64,000 nucleotides of DNA from Amia ocellicauda. Lineage: Eukaryota > Chordata > Actinopteri > Amiiformes > Amiidae. Made by a program: the position numbers and the translations under genes. The stretch is from assembly GCF_036373705.1 (NCBI RefSeq), contig NC_089856.1, positions 31,096,298 through 31,160,297 on the forward strand. Direction: 5' to 3'. This document shows, one piece after another, positions 41,201 to 54,474 of the stretch. Position 1 is the first letter of the stretch. Every line of letters starts with the position of its first letter. The notes under the pieces are model-generated. The model was not told the origin of the DNA and did no database searches. It saw only the letters and a list, made by a program, of their open reading frames with translations.

Positions 41201-44200
41201 GGATATCAGTGAAAGACAGACAGGCCTGGTGACTGAGCTCCCCACTTCCAACCAGTTTCTTCAGCAGCGGCTGTTTGATGGGTTCCCGGGAGTTGGCCCA
41301 GATCTTCTCCCTCCCTCCACCCTTCGAGAAAACTTGACGATTTATGTTGTCCTTGGTGGGCTGTCTGCAGGGACAAGGGGGTGACATTAGAACCATGAAA
41401 TGAGACACAACCTTAATCATAAATTATAGGAAGGAATGGAAGGTTTCGTTATTCAACTATTTCCAACGTATTGGCCATACAGTTATAGATTAGTGAATGT
41501 TCACTTTGACCAGATTTCACAAACCACTCTATAAGTGTTCTGTGAGGGTGTGCTATGGGCAAACAATATGTAAAAGTACAAAATGGAAATGGTATTTGTT
41601 CTGTTGACAAGCTGTCTACCTGAAGTACTCGAAGGAAAATTCTTTCAGGGAGATGGGAGCCACCCGGAGTTCATTCGTGATTTCTTCCTTCTGAGCAGTC
41701 TGTGCCATTGACTTCCTTTGCTCTGGAGACAGCGTCAGCAGGGTCTGTAAACCAATAACAAATCATCTGTTTCTCTTGAGTCACAATTTGATTCATTCAA
41801 GAGGTAAGTTTTGTCTTAGTACGTATATTTACCATACTACCGCCAAACAAAACCAATAATGAAAATGTGTTTTGGCTCATAAGGTTAGGGAATTTAAGTC
41901 TAAAATCACTCCACTCCTAGGGAAACATGTCATTGAAATACATTCGCTAATTGAATGAATGTACAGGGATGTAGCTGAAGCCTGACATGCACAATATCCA
42001 CTTCTGCTCATCTTAGTACAGAATGATAGTTTAATCTAGGTAATGTGGTTGGTGTCATGTCCTACCAGCACTTCGTTAGTGGGTTTTGTGAGGGTAGGCA
42101 GGATGTAGAGGGCATCAGTAGAGACAGCTCCGACTTGACCAGTTCGCTCGCTCTTGCCTTTAACCCACCCACGGTCTTGAGAAAAGTCACTGTCTTTGAG
42201 CAGAGCTAGGAGCTCTCCTTTCTTAAAGTTCAGGAAGGTCTTGTCATCTACAGGGGCAGACACCGACAACAGCAAAAGAAAATGCCAGGATATGTTATTG
42301 ACACACTGTGTGAGGGAAGCATTATTCTCTGGCTGCCTGTCTAACAGCATCACTCTGTGAGTGAATTAGCATTGTACAAAACCTCCAGACCACAAGGTGA
42401 CCATCATTTAAATACATACTTCTGTCTTTCCAGAAGGAACCCGAAACCAACAAATCTTCCCTTACCTTGTCTATTGGCTTCCTGCAATGTTACAGCATAC
42501 TGTGATCGTGCCTTCAGTCCATCTAGAAACATAAGCACCAGGTCTGAAATATCCGCAGCGTTGCTTGTGGCGAGAGTGAAGTCATCACCCTTCAGTGTAC
42601 TCAGAGAGACCGTTTGTCCAATCCCATTGGCAGCTCTGCAGAATAAAACATTTTCTGACTGGTCACAACAGAATAAAATCTGTATTTTCTGATGATTATT
42701 TGCTTTGCTTTGGAGCTCCACCTTAATGGTCACACACTTTTAAATATGAATATGTTGCTGTACCTGTTTGTGTTGACTGAAATGATCTCAGGGTAGGAAA
42801 GTTCCAGAAGCTTCCTCTCCTTTTCATCCAGGAAAGATATACCAGTCCAGTTAATTGCAACGATGAACTTGTTTTTGGGTAAAGTTGGCCCTATGAATAT
42901 ACAGAAATGCAATAGACTTAGAATGCAATGTGCAAAATAACTTGGAGCATCTAGAAAGCAACCCAATATATTTAAAGTTACAACTAGCTGAAATACAGTG
43001 AGTATATATTATACCCGTCTTTAAATATACTTTCGCTTCACATTCCCATTACCACTGTTGAAATTGCAAAGACAGAAATCCATGTGTAAGAATGTTTGTA
43101 ATCAATTAAAGTCAAAACATTAAATGAATGCTGCCTCATCTGCATAAGCATATGTCTTAACATGAACACTAGTTTATTGTAATTTGTTATTTGTTGTTAA
43201 ATGAAGCTGGGTTTTGTAATTGCTAAAATATGTCATAAAACAAATCTAGAAAATATTTCAATTCAGACCCACCTGAAAACTTGTTAACCTCAAAGAACCT
43301 GGAGAAGAGTATAGGCCACTTCATGCGAGCAAAATCAACCACCTCAGCTTTTACAGTGTCTGGATGAATTTTTGAGTGGACGTAAGGACTCTGCAAGGGG
43401 GGGAGCAGTGTAATACACCTTAAAAATATAGTTCTCGACAAAGCTCAGATGCAAGTAAGTTCCAATTTACACAAGAGTATATATGATATATGACAATGCT
43501 TTAGAGAATTCCTTTATGGAGGTTGTATTTTAATGTACAACAAATCAAAACCATTCCCATCCCTACCAAATCCAACCAACCACAGCTCACCTTGAGGTGT
43601 GCAGCACTAACCATCTGTACCCATTTGGCCTCTGATTTGGATGCCATTAGTGAGTTACTGATGCAGTCCTGGACCACTTTCTTGGCATTGTCTCCTCCAT
43701 TATCTGAACCATATTGCAAATAGAAGTACTTGGTAGCTAGCTCGACCATATCATCTTCCTAGATGAAAAGCAAAGAAAAACAAATTCAGAGATTTAATTG
43801 ACCTACAACTTCATATCATTTATAACAATTTATAACCATGGATTTTTTTTTTTCTCTCTTCATATAGTGCAACTGAAGGATTTGGTTGTCAAATGCCCAA
43901 ATCACAAGGGAAGGAATACAATCAGTGATCTTTACCTTGTCACACTGGTACTCGCCAAATTTGATCCCACGAATGATCTGTCTGTAGATGAGGTCAGAGC
44001 CGACCGGGTCTATGCTGCAGTCATGCCAGGGGGTGAAGATCTCTTTTCGGAAATACAGACGCCAAGGGGCATGCTGCTCTTGACCACCCTTGCGTTTTAC
44101 CTCCTGTTCGCATTGGGAAATGGCATCCATCACATGGTCTTTACCGCCATCCAGTGACCATACCTAGAATAGAAGAAGTGAAAAATAAGAATCTAAATGC

Positions 44201-47200
44201 ACCAGCCAATTGTTAAGCACAGGAAAGAACATTTCTACTATTTTTTACACAAGGGATACATTACCTTTTCATAGAGAGCAATGTAGATGGAGAATCCAAA
44301 GAGGTCCTTAAGTTGTATTTTCTGGGCAAGGCACTGGCAGACCTCTGCAGCAGTAGATGCTGAGTCCAGTGCTAGACTGATGTTCCGGCCATCCATCAAG
44401 GTCACCGAGACCACTATGGGCTTCTTGGTCTTGGTGGCCTGCCATCAAAGAAGGGAAAAAATATTTATAATTTAGGAAAGAGAAAAGGAAAAAGAGAACT
44501 ATCTCCCAGGCATTAAAGAATGCATGTTGGAATAAAACCCTAATGGAATTTAGTATGTTCAAATCTAATTTGGTGTGATCAAATTAATGGATTGATTGAA
44601 GTCAATTCAAGTTGTGTTTTTCAATCACCTGCAACTCCATCCAGCTAGGGGGCTCCCCACGCACTCCATTAGCAAGTGTGCGCCGCAGTCTCTCGACACA
44701 GTAGGGTGCATAGCCCACGGGACCAGACCGAATGAAGCTCTGGAGGTACTACAGGCAAAACAAACCAGAAATGGATCATAAGGGAAAACTGTTTTTGTAA
44801 CAAAAAATCTATAAAAAAATCAACAGCAATATAATAATACAGGGGCACTGCCGAGCACACCTTATGGAACCGCTCAGAGGGAGGGAAGATCCCGAGACAA
44901 ATGGAGAGAAGAATCCAGCCCCGGAAGTAACTGTTGCGGTTCCCATTCTCCGAGAGCTGCTTACAGATCTGACAGTAGATCTCATCCCTAGGAGACCGAA
45001 ACATACCCCAGTCAGCTCTGAGAGAAGCAGGTCACTGGCAGAGTGGTATTCATTCTTTATACACATAATATATATTTTTTTACCTAAGGTCTCGTCTGAG
45101 AATGGCATATCCTACGATAATATGCAGCTTTTCCAAAGGACTCATCGGTCGATCTAAGGTAGGTCCTTCTCCAATGAGTACATCCTCTTCCTCCTTCACA
45201 GTCTGCATCTCAGGCTGAAATGAAACCAGAACAACAATGTCATATGGCAATGCCCCTGCCTTTTCTGTCGAAAACTTCCTAGTGTTGAATTTACTGGACT
45301 AAATCGTTTCTGTATTCGCAATTTAATACTCAAAAACAATCCAAGTATAGCATACATTTAAAAAACGTTGAAAATATATTTTCAATTCAGATAAATGGGA
45401 TAAAATAAATTGTGATTTTGAAGATGACCAGTGAAGAAACAATCCTGCTCTCTCACCTCCTCCAACACTGTCCCCATGGTCCGCCTGCTCCGAGTCCCGT
45501 CTGCAGACTTTCTATTTCTCTTTAACAGTTTCTAGGAAGACAAAAGCAGGAAATAGATCTATGTGTTACTAAAAATGCTATTCTGTTAAAGCCTCATACT
45601 GATTCAGATCTGCTAAAGAACACAATTCACTCATTGGCTTACAAGAAGAGTCAAGCAAACAAGAACATGTTTGATGAAATTGGACATGACTCCCCTCAAA
45701 CATTATAAGTTGTCACATTAATTTCTTTATTATAATCCAGTTGTTCTAAATGCAATAATATCCAATGTGGCAGAAGAGTTTGAGGCTCAAATGAGTATAA
45801 GGCTTAAGAAATTAGTGTGTAACTTTATTAGCTCAGCAGAGAGGAATAAATGTAAGTTTCACCACATACCTGCTCGAGCCCAACCAGATTGCTGAGGCGC
45901 CGGCCCTGTCGATTCCCCAGGTTCTGTTGGATCGGCTTTTTTCCAATATCCGGTTTCTCCGGAGCCTGCTGCCGGGGCTCAGGAATATCACCCATGAACC
46001 TCAGGATGATCCACCAAACCGTGAGAGATGCCTAAAGACACAAGGGCAGGACACAAATGAGACTGATGCAAGATTGCAACAAATATATCCCACACCTGGT
46101 ACATGAACAGATCTAGTACCAACAGTATTTTTCAATCACCAGTACTATAAGATTAAGTAACTGGAGTTTTAATTAAAAAATAATGAATTCATAGTTGTTT
46201 AAGCAAGTGAAAAGTTTCTGGTCTAAAGCAATTTTTACAGGTTATAAAGTTCTAATTATATTAACTAACTCAGACCAGCATTCAACTGTCTTTTTGAACA
46301 ATAAAGAGAAGGTGATATTTGTGCCTGGACCATTCCCATACTTCAATGGGTCTGTTTGAACCTGATGGCATCTGAATTAAAAATAAAACAAACGTTATAC
46401 GGAAGTAGCAATATAATGCTAAAGCAGTTACCAGAGAATCACCCTCATCTTCATGGAAGAGAAGAGGATTGCGAAGTCTCTTGCGGATGTGCGTGTGCGT
46501 TGCTGAGCCCTGGAAGTACATGGATGCAAATTTGGAGAAGGAATATTCATCCAGATCATCGTATTCCTCCTGGGGAATTTCCACTATGGGTATCTCATCC
46601 AGATCCACTTCCTCCAGCTTGGCCCGCTTCCCCTCAAGGTCCTGAGGAAAGAAAAAGTGGTGTCTCATTAACTATATTTGCAAGAGCTCAGATTTATACA
46701 ATGCAAAGGAGCTTCTTTTATTAAAAACTGCCATTTGTTGTTAACTATGTATTTGCGTTGTATTAGACTCTTGGATACCAATCTGAGAGAGGGAATGTTA
46801 TTCTTCTGTCTTGTTTAAAAGTGAAGATTACAATCTTACCTCAAAGCCAGTAGGTGCCTGTCCCTCCTGCCCACCAACAACATTGGGCAGGAAGCCAAAG
46901 ATGTTGTCCACCATTTCCTGGTCGCTAATGGACTCTGATTTTGAGCTGGCCTCACGTTTCTTGCTAAGGACTTCTTCTTGTCGGCGCCGCCTCTCCATTT
47001 CCTGAGCAAGGATCTCTTGTGCAGACAGATGTGCCTACAGAAAAACAGGGCAGACAAAAGCATGAATTTCTGAGCTGGGATGATGGTTTCTAGAGGACCA
47101 TTATTCTTGCAGCATATGTTAGATTCAGAGAACTGCCCAAACATTTTGGAAAAGTTTATCCGTCATGGAATACACATGCAAATTATTGGAATGTAAGTGC

Positions 47201-50200
47201 TCAACCATTAAGCTACAGAGCATGCCCACACAAAGAAAATGCAAAAAAACCTGTGGGCCACACTGGTGCCCATGTGGGATAGAGGACAGTCGTAGGGAAC
47301 TGAGACAGGGGACTCTGAAAAGGATACTCACTTCTATCTTCATCCTGGCAACGGCCTTCCTGGCCAGCATGCCTCGAGTGTGGCGCTGCAGCACCTTCAC
47401 TGCCTCTGTCTTACGGCTCCATTCCTTCCGTAGCAGGTGACCACGGCAATGGGCCTGCAGCAGAGTCACAGCTGTCCTCATCTGCTGATAGCGGTGGGCG
47501 AGCTGCCGACTGCGGCACTGAGCCTGCAAGCGAGCGAAGCCCAGCTGGACCTGGGAGCAGGGAGAAGATAGTCTATAACAACCTGAATGATTGCAGTATG
47601 GTCCAACTGAGCTGGTCGAATGAGAAATCTTTGCCATTCATTACATCAGTAATGCACTTTTAAAGTAAATAAATACATTTATTGCCAGGATTTGATTAAG
47701 CTTAAAGGCAAGGCAAGTAAACTTATTGGAAAATTAAAAGAGATTTCGTACATGTATACTGAAGCTGTGAACAGGCTATCGGTACTCTAGTTTTACATAG
47801 CTGTGTTTCCCTCAGATGCTTTGTTAATAGCTTACCACTCTGTACTGTTTCCTGCATTTGTATCCTCGCCAGGTCTTCTGAAGAACCACTGCTGCTTTTC
47901 TCTGTCTCAGAAAGCGTTTCCTGGAAGGGGGGGATGTGAACAACAAAGTTTCACTTCAATTTGTTCAAATGAAAAATTATACATTTCAGCTAGGATTACA
48001 GCATGTGCATAATCAAGCATAGTTCAATTCCTTCACACAGAAAGTGACAGGTCAGACATTCGCCAGCCGTGTCTTGGTCACCCTTGAGATCAACCTGGAA
48101 ACCTGCTGCTTGGCATACAGCCACAATAAAGCCTTCCTAGATATGTGAGCCAAGTTTAAATCACTTACAACAAAATATATGGCAAGCCAACTGTATTCCT
48201 TCATTTAGGATAAATACATGATACAATCTCATGACCATCTATTGTACATAAGAATGACGAAATGTATTACTTTCTAGTGTTGGCCAATGTGTAAAAGTGT
48301 AATGTCAGCGTTTCCTTGTTTCCATACCTATGCTTGAATCCTCGAAGGATCCTCTGTATGAGTAGAGCTTTTTCATTGAGGGCTTTGTCTCTCTCCAGTT
48401 CCAGAGTTGTGTCGTGGAAATCCTGATGGGACAGATGAACGATAAAATAATCAATTTTCAAAGGATGACATTGATACAAAACACACTTCACAGTTGGACA
48501 AGTTTAGTCTGCTCAATTCTACCTTGAGAAAGATCTTTGTTTTGCCGATTTTCCAGTCTCCCTCTTTGAGGACAGTGTCACAGATGAAGTCACAGCATTT
48601 TTCTGCTGCTTCCTATTAAGAAGATGCATTTGAAAATAAGTAATTTACAGTTTTGGGGAACATAAATGTTTTGAAACACCACTGCCTTGAAAAGCATACA
48701 AAACAATCCCCCTCACCAGTTTTGGGTCGCATACGATTGTCCTTAGAAGCACCCGGTACCTATCTAGGAACTCATCAAACGTGTACCGGATGGGAAATCC
48801 TGATTTTCGGATTCGGATGGTCTCCATCATCCCAGAATAACGTAGTTGACGCATACATAGATCCCGGTCAAACAGCTGGGAGGGAACATGAAAGAAGGGG
48901 AGTCTGATAGGCAGAAGACATTTCACAACACACCCCACAGTCTAGGATGAAACTAAAAACACACAAAATAGGTTACGATCTATGATTACTATTACTTGGA
49001 TCATTACATGTGCCGAGGCCTGCACGTTTCAGCAGCAATAACATTGTATGTGTGTGAAACAAACAATGTTCAGCTACTTACAGACCAAGATAAACCACAG
49101 CTAGTATGAACTGATCTACTAGATTCCTTTAGGATATATATTTCTTGAGTAACTGACAAGAGTCTTCATATTAATACACGACTGATTACCATTGGTTTCT
49201 TGAAGTCATTGGGCTTCAGGCAGCGGATGAAGTAAGGCTGGCAGACGGTAAGTGTCTTCATGAGGGAGTCAAGAGACTGGCGGAACTGGCCACTGAGGGT
49301 AGGCACGCGTTTTCGGTTGTCCATGGCCTGCAGCAGAGAAAGACATCGCCATACAATTGCAAGTTTTTTCTACTTATAATGTAGCATTTGGATTAGCACC
49401 CGTTCCATTGAGTACTACCTCTACTACCAGCAGAGGAACACAGGATTGTTCAAGACATACACTTGTACACATTTTCATTAGATGGTCAAATATTAGACCG
49501 TGTGAATGTATTTCACTACAAGGAACAATGTGCACTTAATATGGCTTCAGCTACGGAAATGGTCACCATAAAAAGTTCCACTCACATTCCGACTAATTTT
49601 CAAAAAGCAAATATGCAATTAAGCAAACCTTCAGAGAGTTTTTAGGAGTAATTATCATCCTTGGGTTCACATTTATTGTTTGGGAACCGAGATCTGCTTC
49701 AAAGATCTTCTTGAGGAGTTTGTTGGTGGATGACTGCACCAGCTGGATGATATCAGAACTTAGGGCATCGCGGTTCTTCTCCAGAAAACCTATGGAAGGT
49801 GGGAACAACACAAAGCAAGAGAAAAAGTCAAAGTGGATGATTTCTGTATTCATATTGCATATAGAATTAAAAAAAGAATGGAGTGGCATTTCCTAGAAGA
49901 CTAATACATGATTATGTTTTGCTAAATTATTTTAAAAAGATGTAGATATTTTTATTGAGAGCCAAGTGTGATTCTGTTCACCAGAAACCCATGTTCATTA
50001 TTTTGACTTGAAGAAGTGTATGATACCTTTGGCATCATAGTAGACTACCCCAGCAAAATGCTTGATCCCGAATTGCATATCATGGGAGCTTTTAGGGGGC
50101 AGATAGATTTTACTCTGGCCATGCACCGAGTTTATCTTGGACAGCATGGTCTTGTCTGTAGCCTGAAAGAAACATCAACACAAAACGCATTAAAGCAAAA

Positions 50201-53200
50201 ACAATAAAATTATAATAAGCAAAGGTATGTGATATTTAAAGTTCCTTTTTAATTCCCTTCAAGAGAATCACAAAAGCAGGGCTCAGCAGACCGGTTTACC
50301 TTGGGAAAATGGCTCTCCTCCTCTATAAGTGCAATGACATTGAGGGGCTTGGAAGCCAGAATGTCAAGGGTGGCCTGGTTGTCATTGAACTCGATGTGTT
50401 GCCATAGGATGTTCTCCTGTGCGTACTCTTGCTGCTCCAGCTTGAACACGTGCCGTACAAAGAACTGCTGCAACTGCTCGTTGGCAAAGTTGATACATAG
50501 CTGCTCGAAACTGTACAAAAGGAGCATTTTAGTTTTTAATAAAGGAGCTGTATCTATAAAGTTTGTAATATCCTATCTATAAATGGGGAAAGGTACACAT
50601 TTTTCTAGTGGATCCGAGTCCTTTAGCTGGAGGTGCGTACCTGTTTTTATTGAAGTTCTCAAATCCAAAGATGTCCAGAAGGCCAATGGATCGACGGATG
50701 CTTTTGGGATCAACTGAAGGTGGTTTGTAAATGGCATTATTGATTTTGTCCACAATCCATAAAAACAGTTTGCCATAGATTGCCTAAGACAAAACACAGA
50801 GTCAGAACCAGTTAGTCTTCAGGTAGGAGGCACTGTGGGTAGCGAGTCTTTCAGTTGCGTAGTTGTGTCGGTTTACGTAATATTGCCATGAGATCAACAT
50901 TGTGGATTTTCTCTCTTGTAATTTAAGTTCTTACAAATGATTTCTATCTGACCCATGTTTCCACGGAAGAAAAAAAAAGTCTCTGAGCAAGTGGACAACT
51001 CCCTGTCTATATAAGCATTTTATATGATCTGTATGATTTGTATGATTTACTATCAGTGTGTTTGTTAAATCACCTTAACAAAAGCATCCCTTCCATCCAC
51101 TGCTTGCTCCAAGCTGAGAGGTTTGGAGACACTCTCTACGTTGGTCATGAAGGAGCGGTTTGTCAAGCTGGCTTCCAGAGGTTTGGCATTCACCTGGTGA
51201 CAAAGAACAGTTTATTCAGAATTTTCATTCCAGAGAGTAAAGCCCTACCAGGAAGGATAAGGATGCTAAGGCACACAGTAATTTTAACAGTATCAGTTTA
51301 TGTGGATCCTTTTATAATCTTGTTGGATCTAGAGAATTTCCTTTTCCATTCTTAGGGCAACTGGCCACAGTCATAATATTACAAACAATCTGGAATGATT
51401 GGGAACAGAGATACAACCAGAGAAGTAAGAAAAATGAAAACATAAATGAATATACCTCCAGTAACTTGGCAGCTGTGGTAAAATGCAGAGATGACTGTAT
51501 ATCACAGCTCTCCAGATTATTGAAGACAGTAGCTAAAACAAATGGAGAAAGAAATCTATTAATTTAAGTCACAATGTGCAGTAGCCTCTTTAATAAGAAA
51601 AACAAAAAATAGTGGAGAAGTATGTCAGCTTGCAGTCTCTCTCTCTCCCTCACTCTCACACCCACAATTCTCACCTTCAAAATCGATGTTTCCCAGATGC
51701 AGGAGAGCAGCAAGCAGTTTGGTGATTTCCCAGTAGTCGTTATCACTGAACGCAAGGATCTTCATGGCCGAGCGTATGTGGGCATACTCCTTTATGTCAT
51801 CCCGCCCTTCACAGCTGGTGCAGTGTCCCTGTAGGGCAGACAGTCATGCTCTTCATTATCCTAGCTAAACTTTCAAGTTCTCCACCATGTTGAAAGGAAC
51901 ACTCATTAAGTAATCTCATTAAAACTCAATCAATTTGCCCGTCCTTGATGATTCAGCTTACTAGTAACACCAAGATATGTTTTCCTACATTACTTGTTAA
52001 AAGAAGCATGATGTTACCATCATAAGGTAGTTGTACTCCGATGCATTTCCCAAGCAAAGTGTCTTTTTCTGCTCTGTAGTCATCCCCAGCAACATGCAAT
52101 AAAATATGTGATAGTTTCTTTCTTCTGGAGCCTGTAGAAATGACAAAATTAATATGATTATGCACCATAACAACTTAATGATTTCTCATATAGCTCAAAT
52201 ATTGTTTTTAAATACCTTATTTAAGGGAATTTGATAAAGGTCTCTAGGATCCACCCCCGCGACATTTAAATTTTAGCCTTGTTTCCTGCTTGATTGCTTA
52301 CCTGACGACAGACGCGAGACTTTTCCAACAGGTACTGATCCACTCGGGCGCCCTCGATGACACCGCTCTTGTTGAAGTAGATATCGATGTATTTCCCAAA
52401 CCGGCTGGAGTTGTCATTTCGGACCGTCTTGGCATTTCCAAAACCTGAAGAGGGAGTTCAGAGAACATTAACTGGGACATATCATTATTTTCAAACCGAT
52501 TGGATTCTTCCTTTGCTTTTCTGCGTATTGTAGTACTCTGAGAACTGAGGGAATGGTATACCTTCCAGAATGGGGTTTGCTTCAAGGATCTGCTGTTCTA
52601 TCCAGGAGTGCTGCCCACTGACTGCTGCCAAGAATTGTAGCATCAGTTTAGTGCTCTCAGTCTTCCCAGCTCCTGACTCTCCACTACAGGACATAAATCA
52701 GATATTGACAATCGGTAGCATGCTCATTTATATCACAAAATTATATACAACAATTAATCATTCTAAATTCAACTTTTAAAGAAGTATGAGACATCACAAA
52801 AGCAATGGCACTGGTTGAAATGATCGTAACGCTTCTGAAAAAGCAGCAGCTGAGACTATGGGAATTGCTCTGAAAGGCTGAAAAAGACAAAGAAAACATT
52901 TGGAAATATGTGCATGCTGTACCTGATGATACAGCACTGGTCTCGGCGATTGCGGTGCATGTTGAAGAAACAGCTGTCGGCAATGGCAAAGACGTGAGGA
53001 GGAAGCTCTCCGAGGCGCTTGTTAGTATACTGTCGCACTTGTTCTGCTGTATATAGAGGCAAGAGCTGGTAGGGGTTCACTGCCACCAGGATGGATCCTG
53101 TGTAGGTCTAAACAGAGTATGCACCGTGTCATGTAGGTTCACACAGCTGTAATATAGCAGAATCTGCACAGCTGACGAAACTGGCTATCTCTAGACAAAG

Positions 53201-54422
53201 ATCTATGATCAGGCAATAGTCTTATCAGATTATTGCTTAATTATATATAAATCCTAAGCATTGCCTACACACACAACAGTTCTTAAAGAGGTAGTTGCGT
53301 TAGGTGTGGAAAAGCAGTTATATGCCTATGTATGCATATCTACATAATGCAGATTGCCCTAAAGATATAATAATACCTTAATACCTTAGACAAAAAGTGC
53401 AGTGCAAATATTCCCCTTTTTGATTAAATGTTTTTTTGTGGCTGACTTTATCTTTGTATAACGCATGTATACGTCCCTCTCTCTCTACTTTTCTTTATCT
53501 ACCTACATCCTCTAGAACTATCAACATTTATGACTGTCAGTCCTACTCTTTCCTCTTGGCAAAAGCTTATTTTAAAGACCACGTCCTGAAATCCTCCCAT
53601 AACCTCCCCGTCAATTGACAACAAAAGCTTTACAATTATTTTATCTGCAACAGTCCAATGAAATATTTGTTTTGCAAATGAACAATTTAAGTTGATCGTT
53701 ACTAGTTTGTGGTCTTAAAAGCTGGTTAGCTCTTCCATGTTCTTTTCTCAAACAGTTCCTCATATACACACAGTAGTTTGGTTTCTATGGAGATGTAAAT
53801 TACTGTATTTTGCAACGAGGGCAAAGTCTACTGACCATAATAAAAATAAAAATGTTTCACCCAATGCCCGATTCTTAGCTGTAGGGCAATATATATTTTC
53901 TGTGTTTCTATTTAACAGAAACAAAAACACTTGATTTAATTATATACTTGAGCCTGTGACCGATATGATTCATGTTTTAATGAAACCAATCAATACACAA
54001 GCAATTGTAAACTACATTACCAGTACAAGTTTGTTAGTTACAGTCACTGCCCATATCTTGTATCTGCCAATGATGGAAAAACTGATAATTATTTGAGGAA
54101 TGACAGATTACTTAACAGCCTGTAAATTATATGGATCTAGGGTTCAAAATCGACTAATAGCACAAAAAAAACCATACATAAATGATGTTTTCCTTGTGAC
54201 GAATCATAAGGTTTCTGAGGATTCCAGCTTCATTGAGGTCTCCCAGCCTGATCATGTCATCCACTCCCTTAATGGAGGTGGGGTGCATGGGCCGGATTGA
54301 ATCCTTATTCTTTCCATTGATCCAGTGTTCCTGAAATCAGATACAAACTTACGGCATTTTGATTGTTACATGTCTGTGGTGACAAAACTACACTCTACAG
54401 ACTGCAAACATCTTTTTTTGTA

Positions 54423-54474
<52 letters not shown>

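Larger units (their letters stand above)
35253..41744 (-). other. MYO7B: MYO7B exons 35-47: second MyTH4-FERM module
   Basis: These exons encode residues 1605-2140. MyTH4 elements include [33 protein letters not shown] and [19 protein letters not shown]2 includes [47 protein letters not shown] and [13 protein letters not shown], ending [12 protein letters not shown]. In human MYO7B this module binds USH1C/harmonin. Exons 36 and 37 join only through a U12-type AT-AC intron. The last coding exon ends with a short tail ([15 protein letters not shown]) that is unlike the mammalian end. Confidence 0.92.

Noticed and set aside
41165-41206. Apparent premature stop after MYO7B exon 36, suggesting a pseudogene or assembly error
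   Set aside because: A U12 AT-AC intron explains it fully and the downstream exons are intact.
46356-46724. 122-residue plus-strand open frame
   Set aside because: It is the antisense of MYO7B exon 22, which has correct splice sites and a conserved protein on the other strand.
48050-48140. GC-richer patch in a MYO7B intron that looked like a missing IQ exon
   Set aside because: Exons 18 and 19 already join in phase, and no frame here gives an IQ motif with splice sites.
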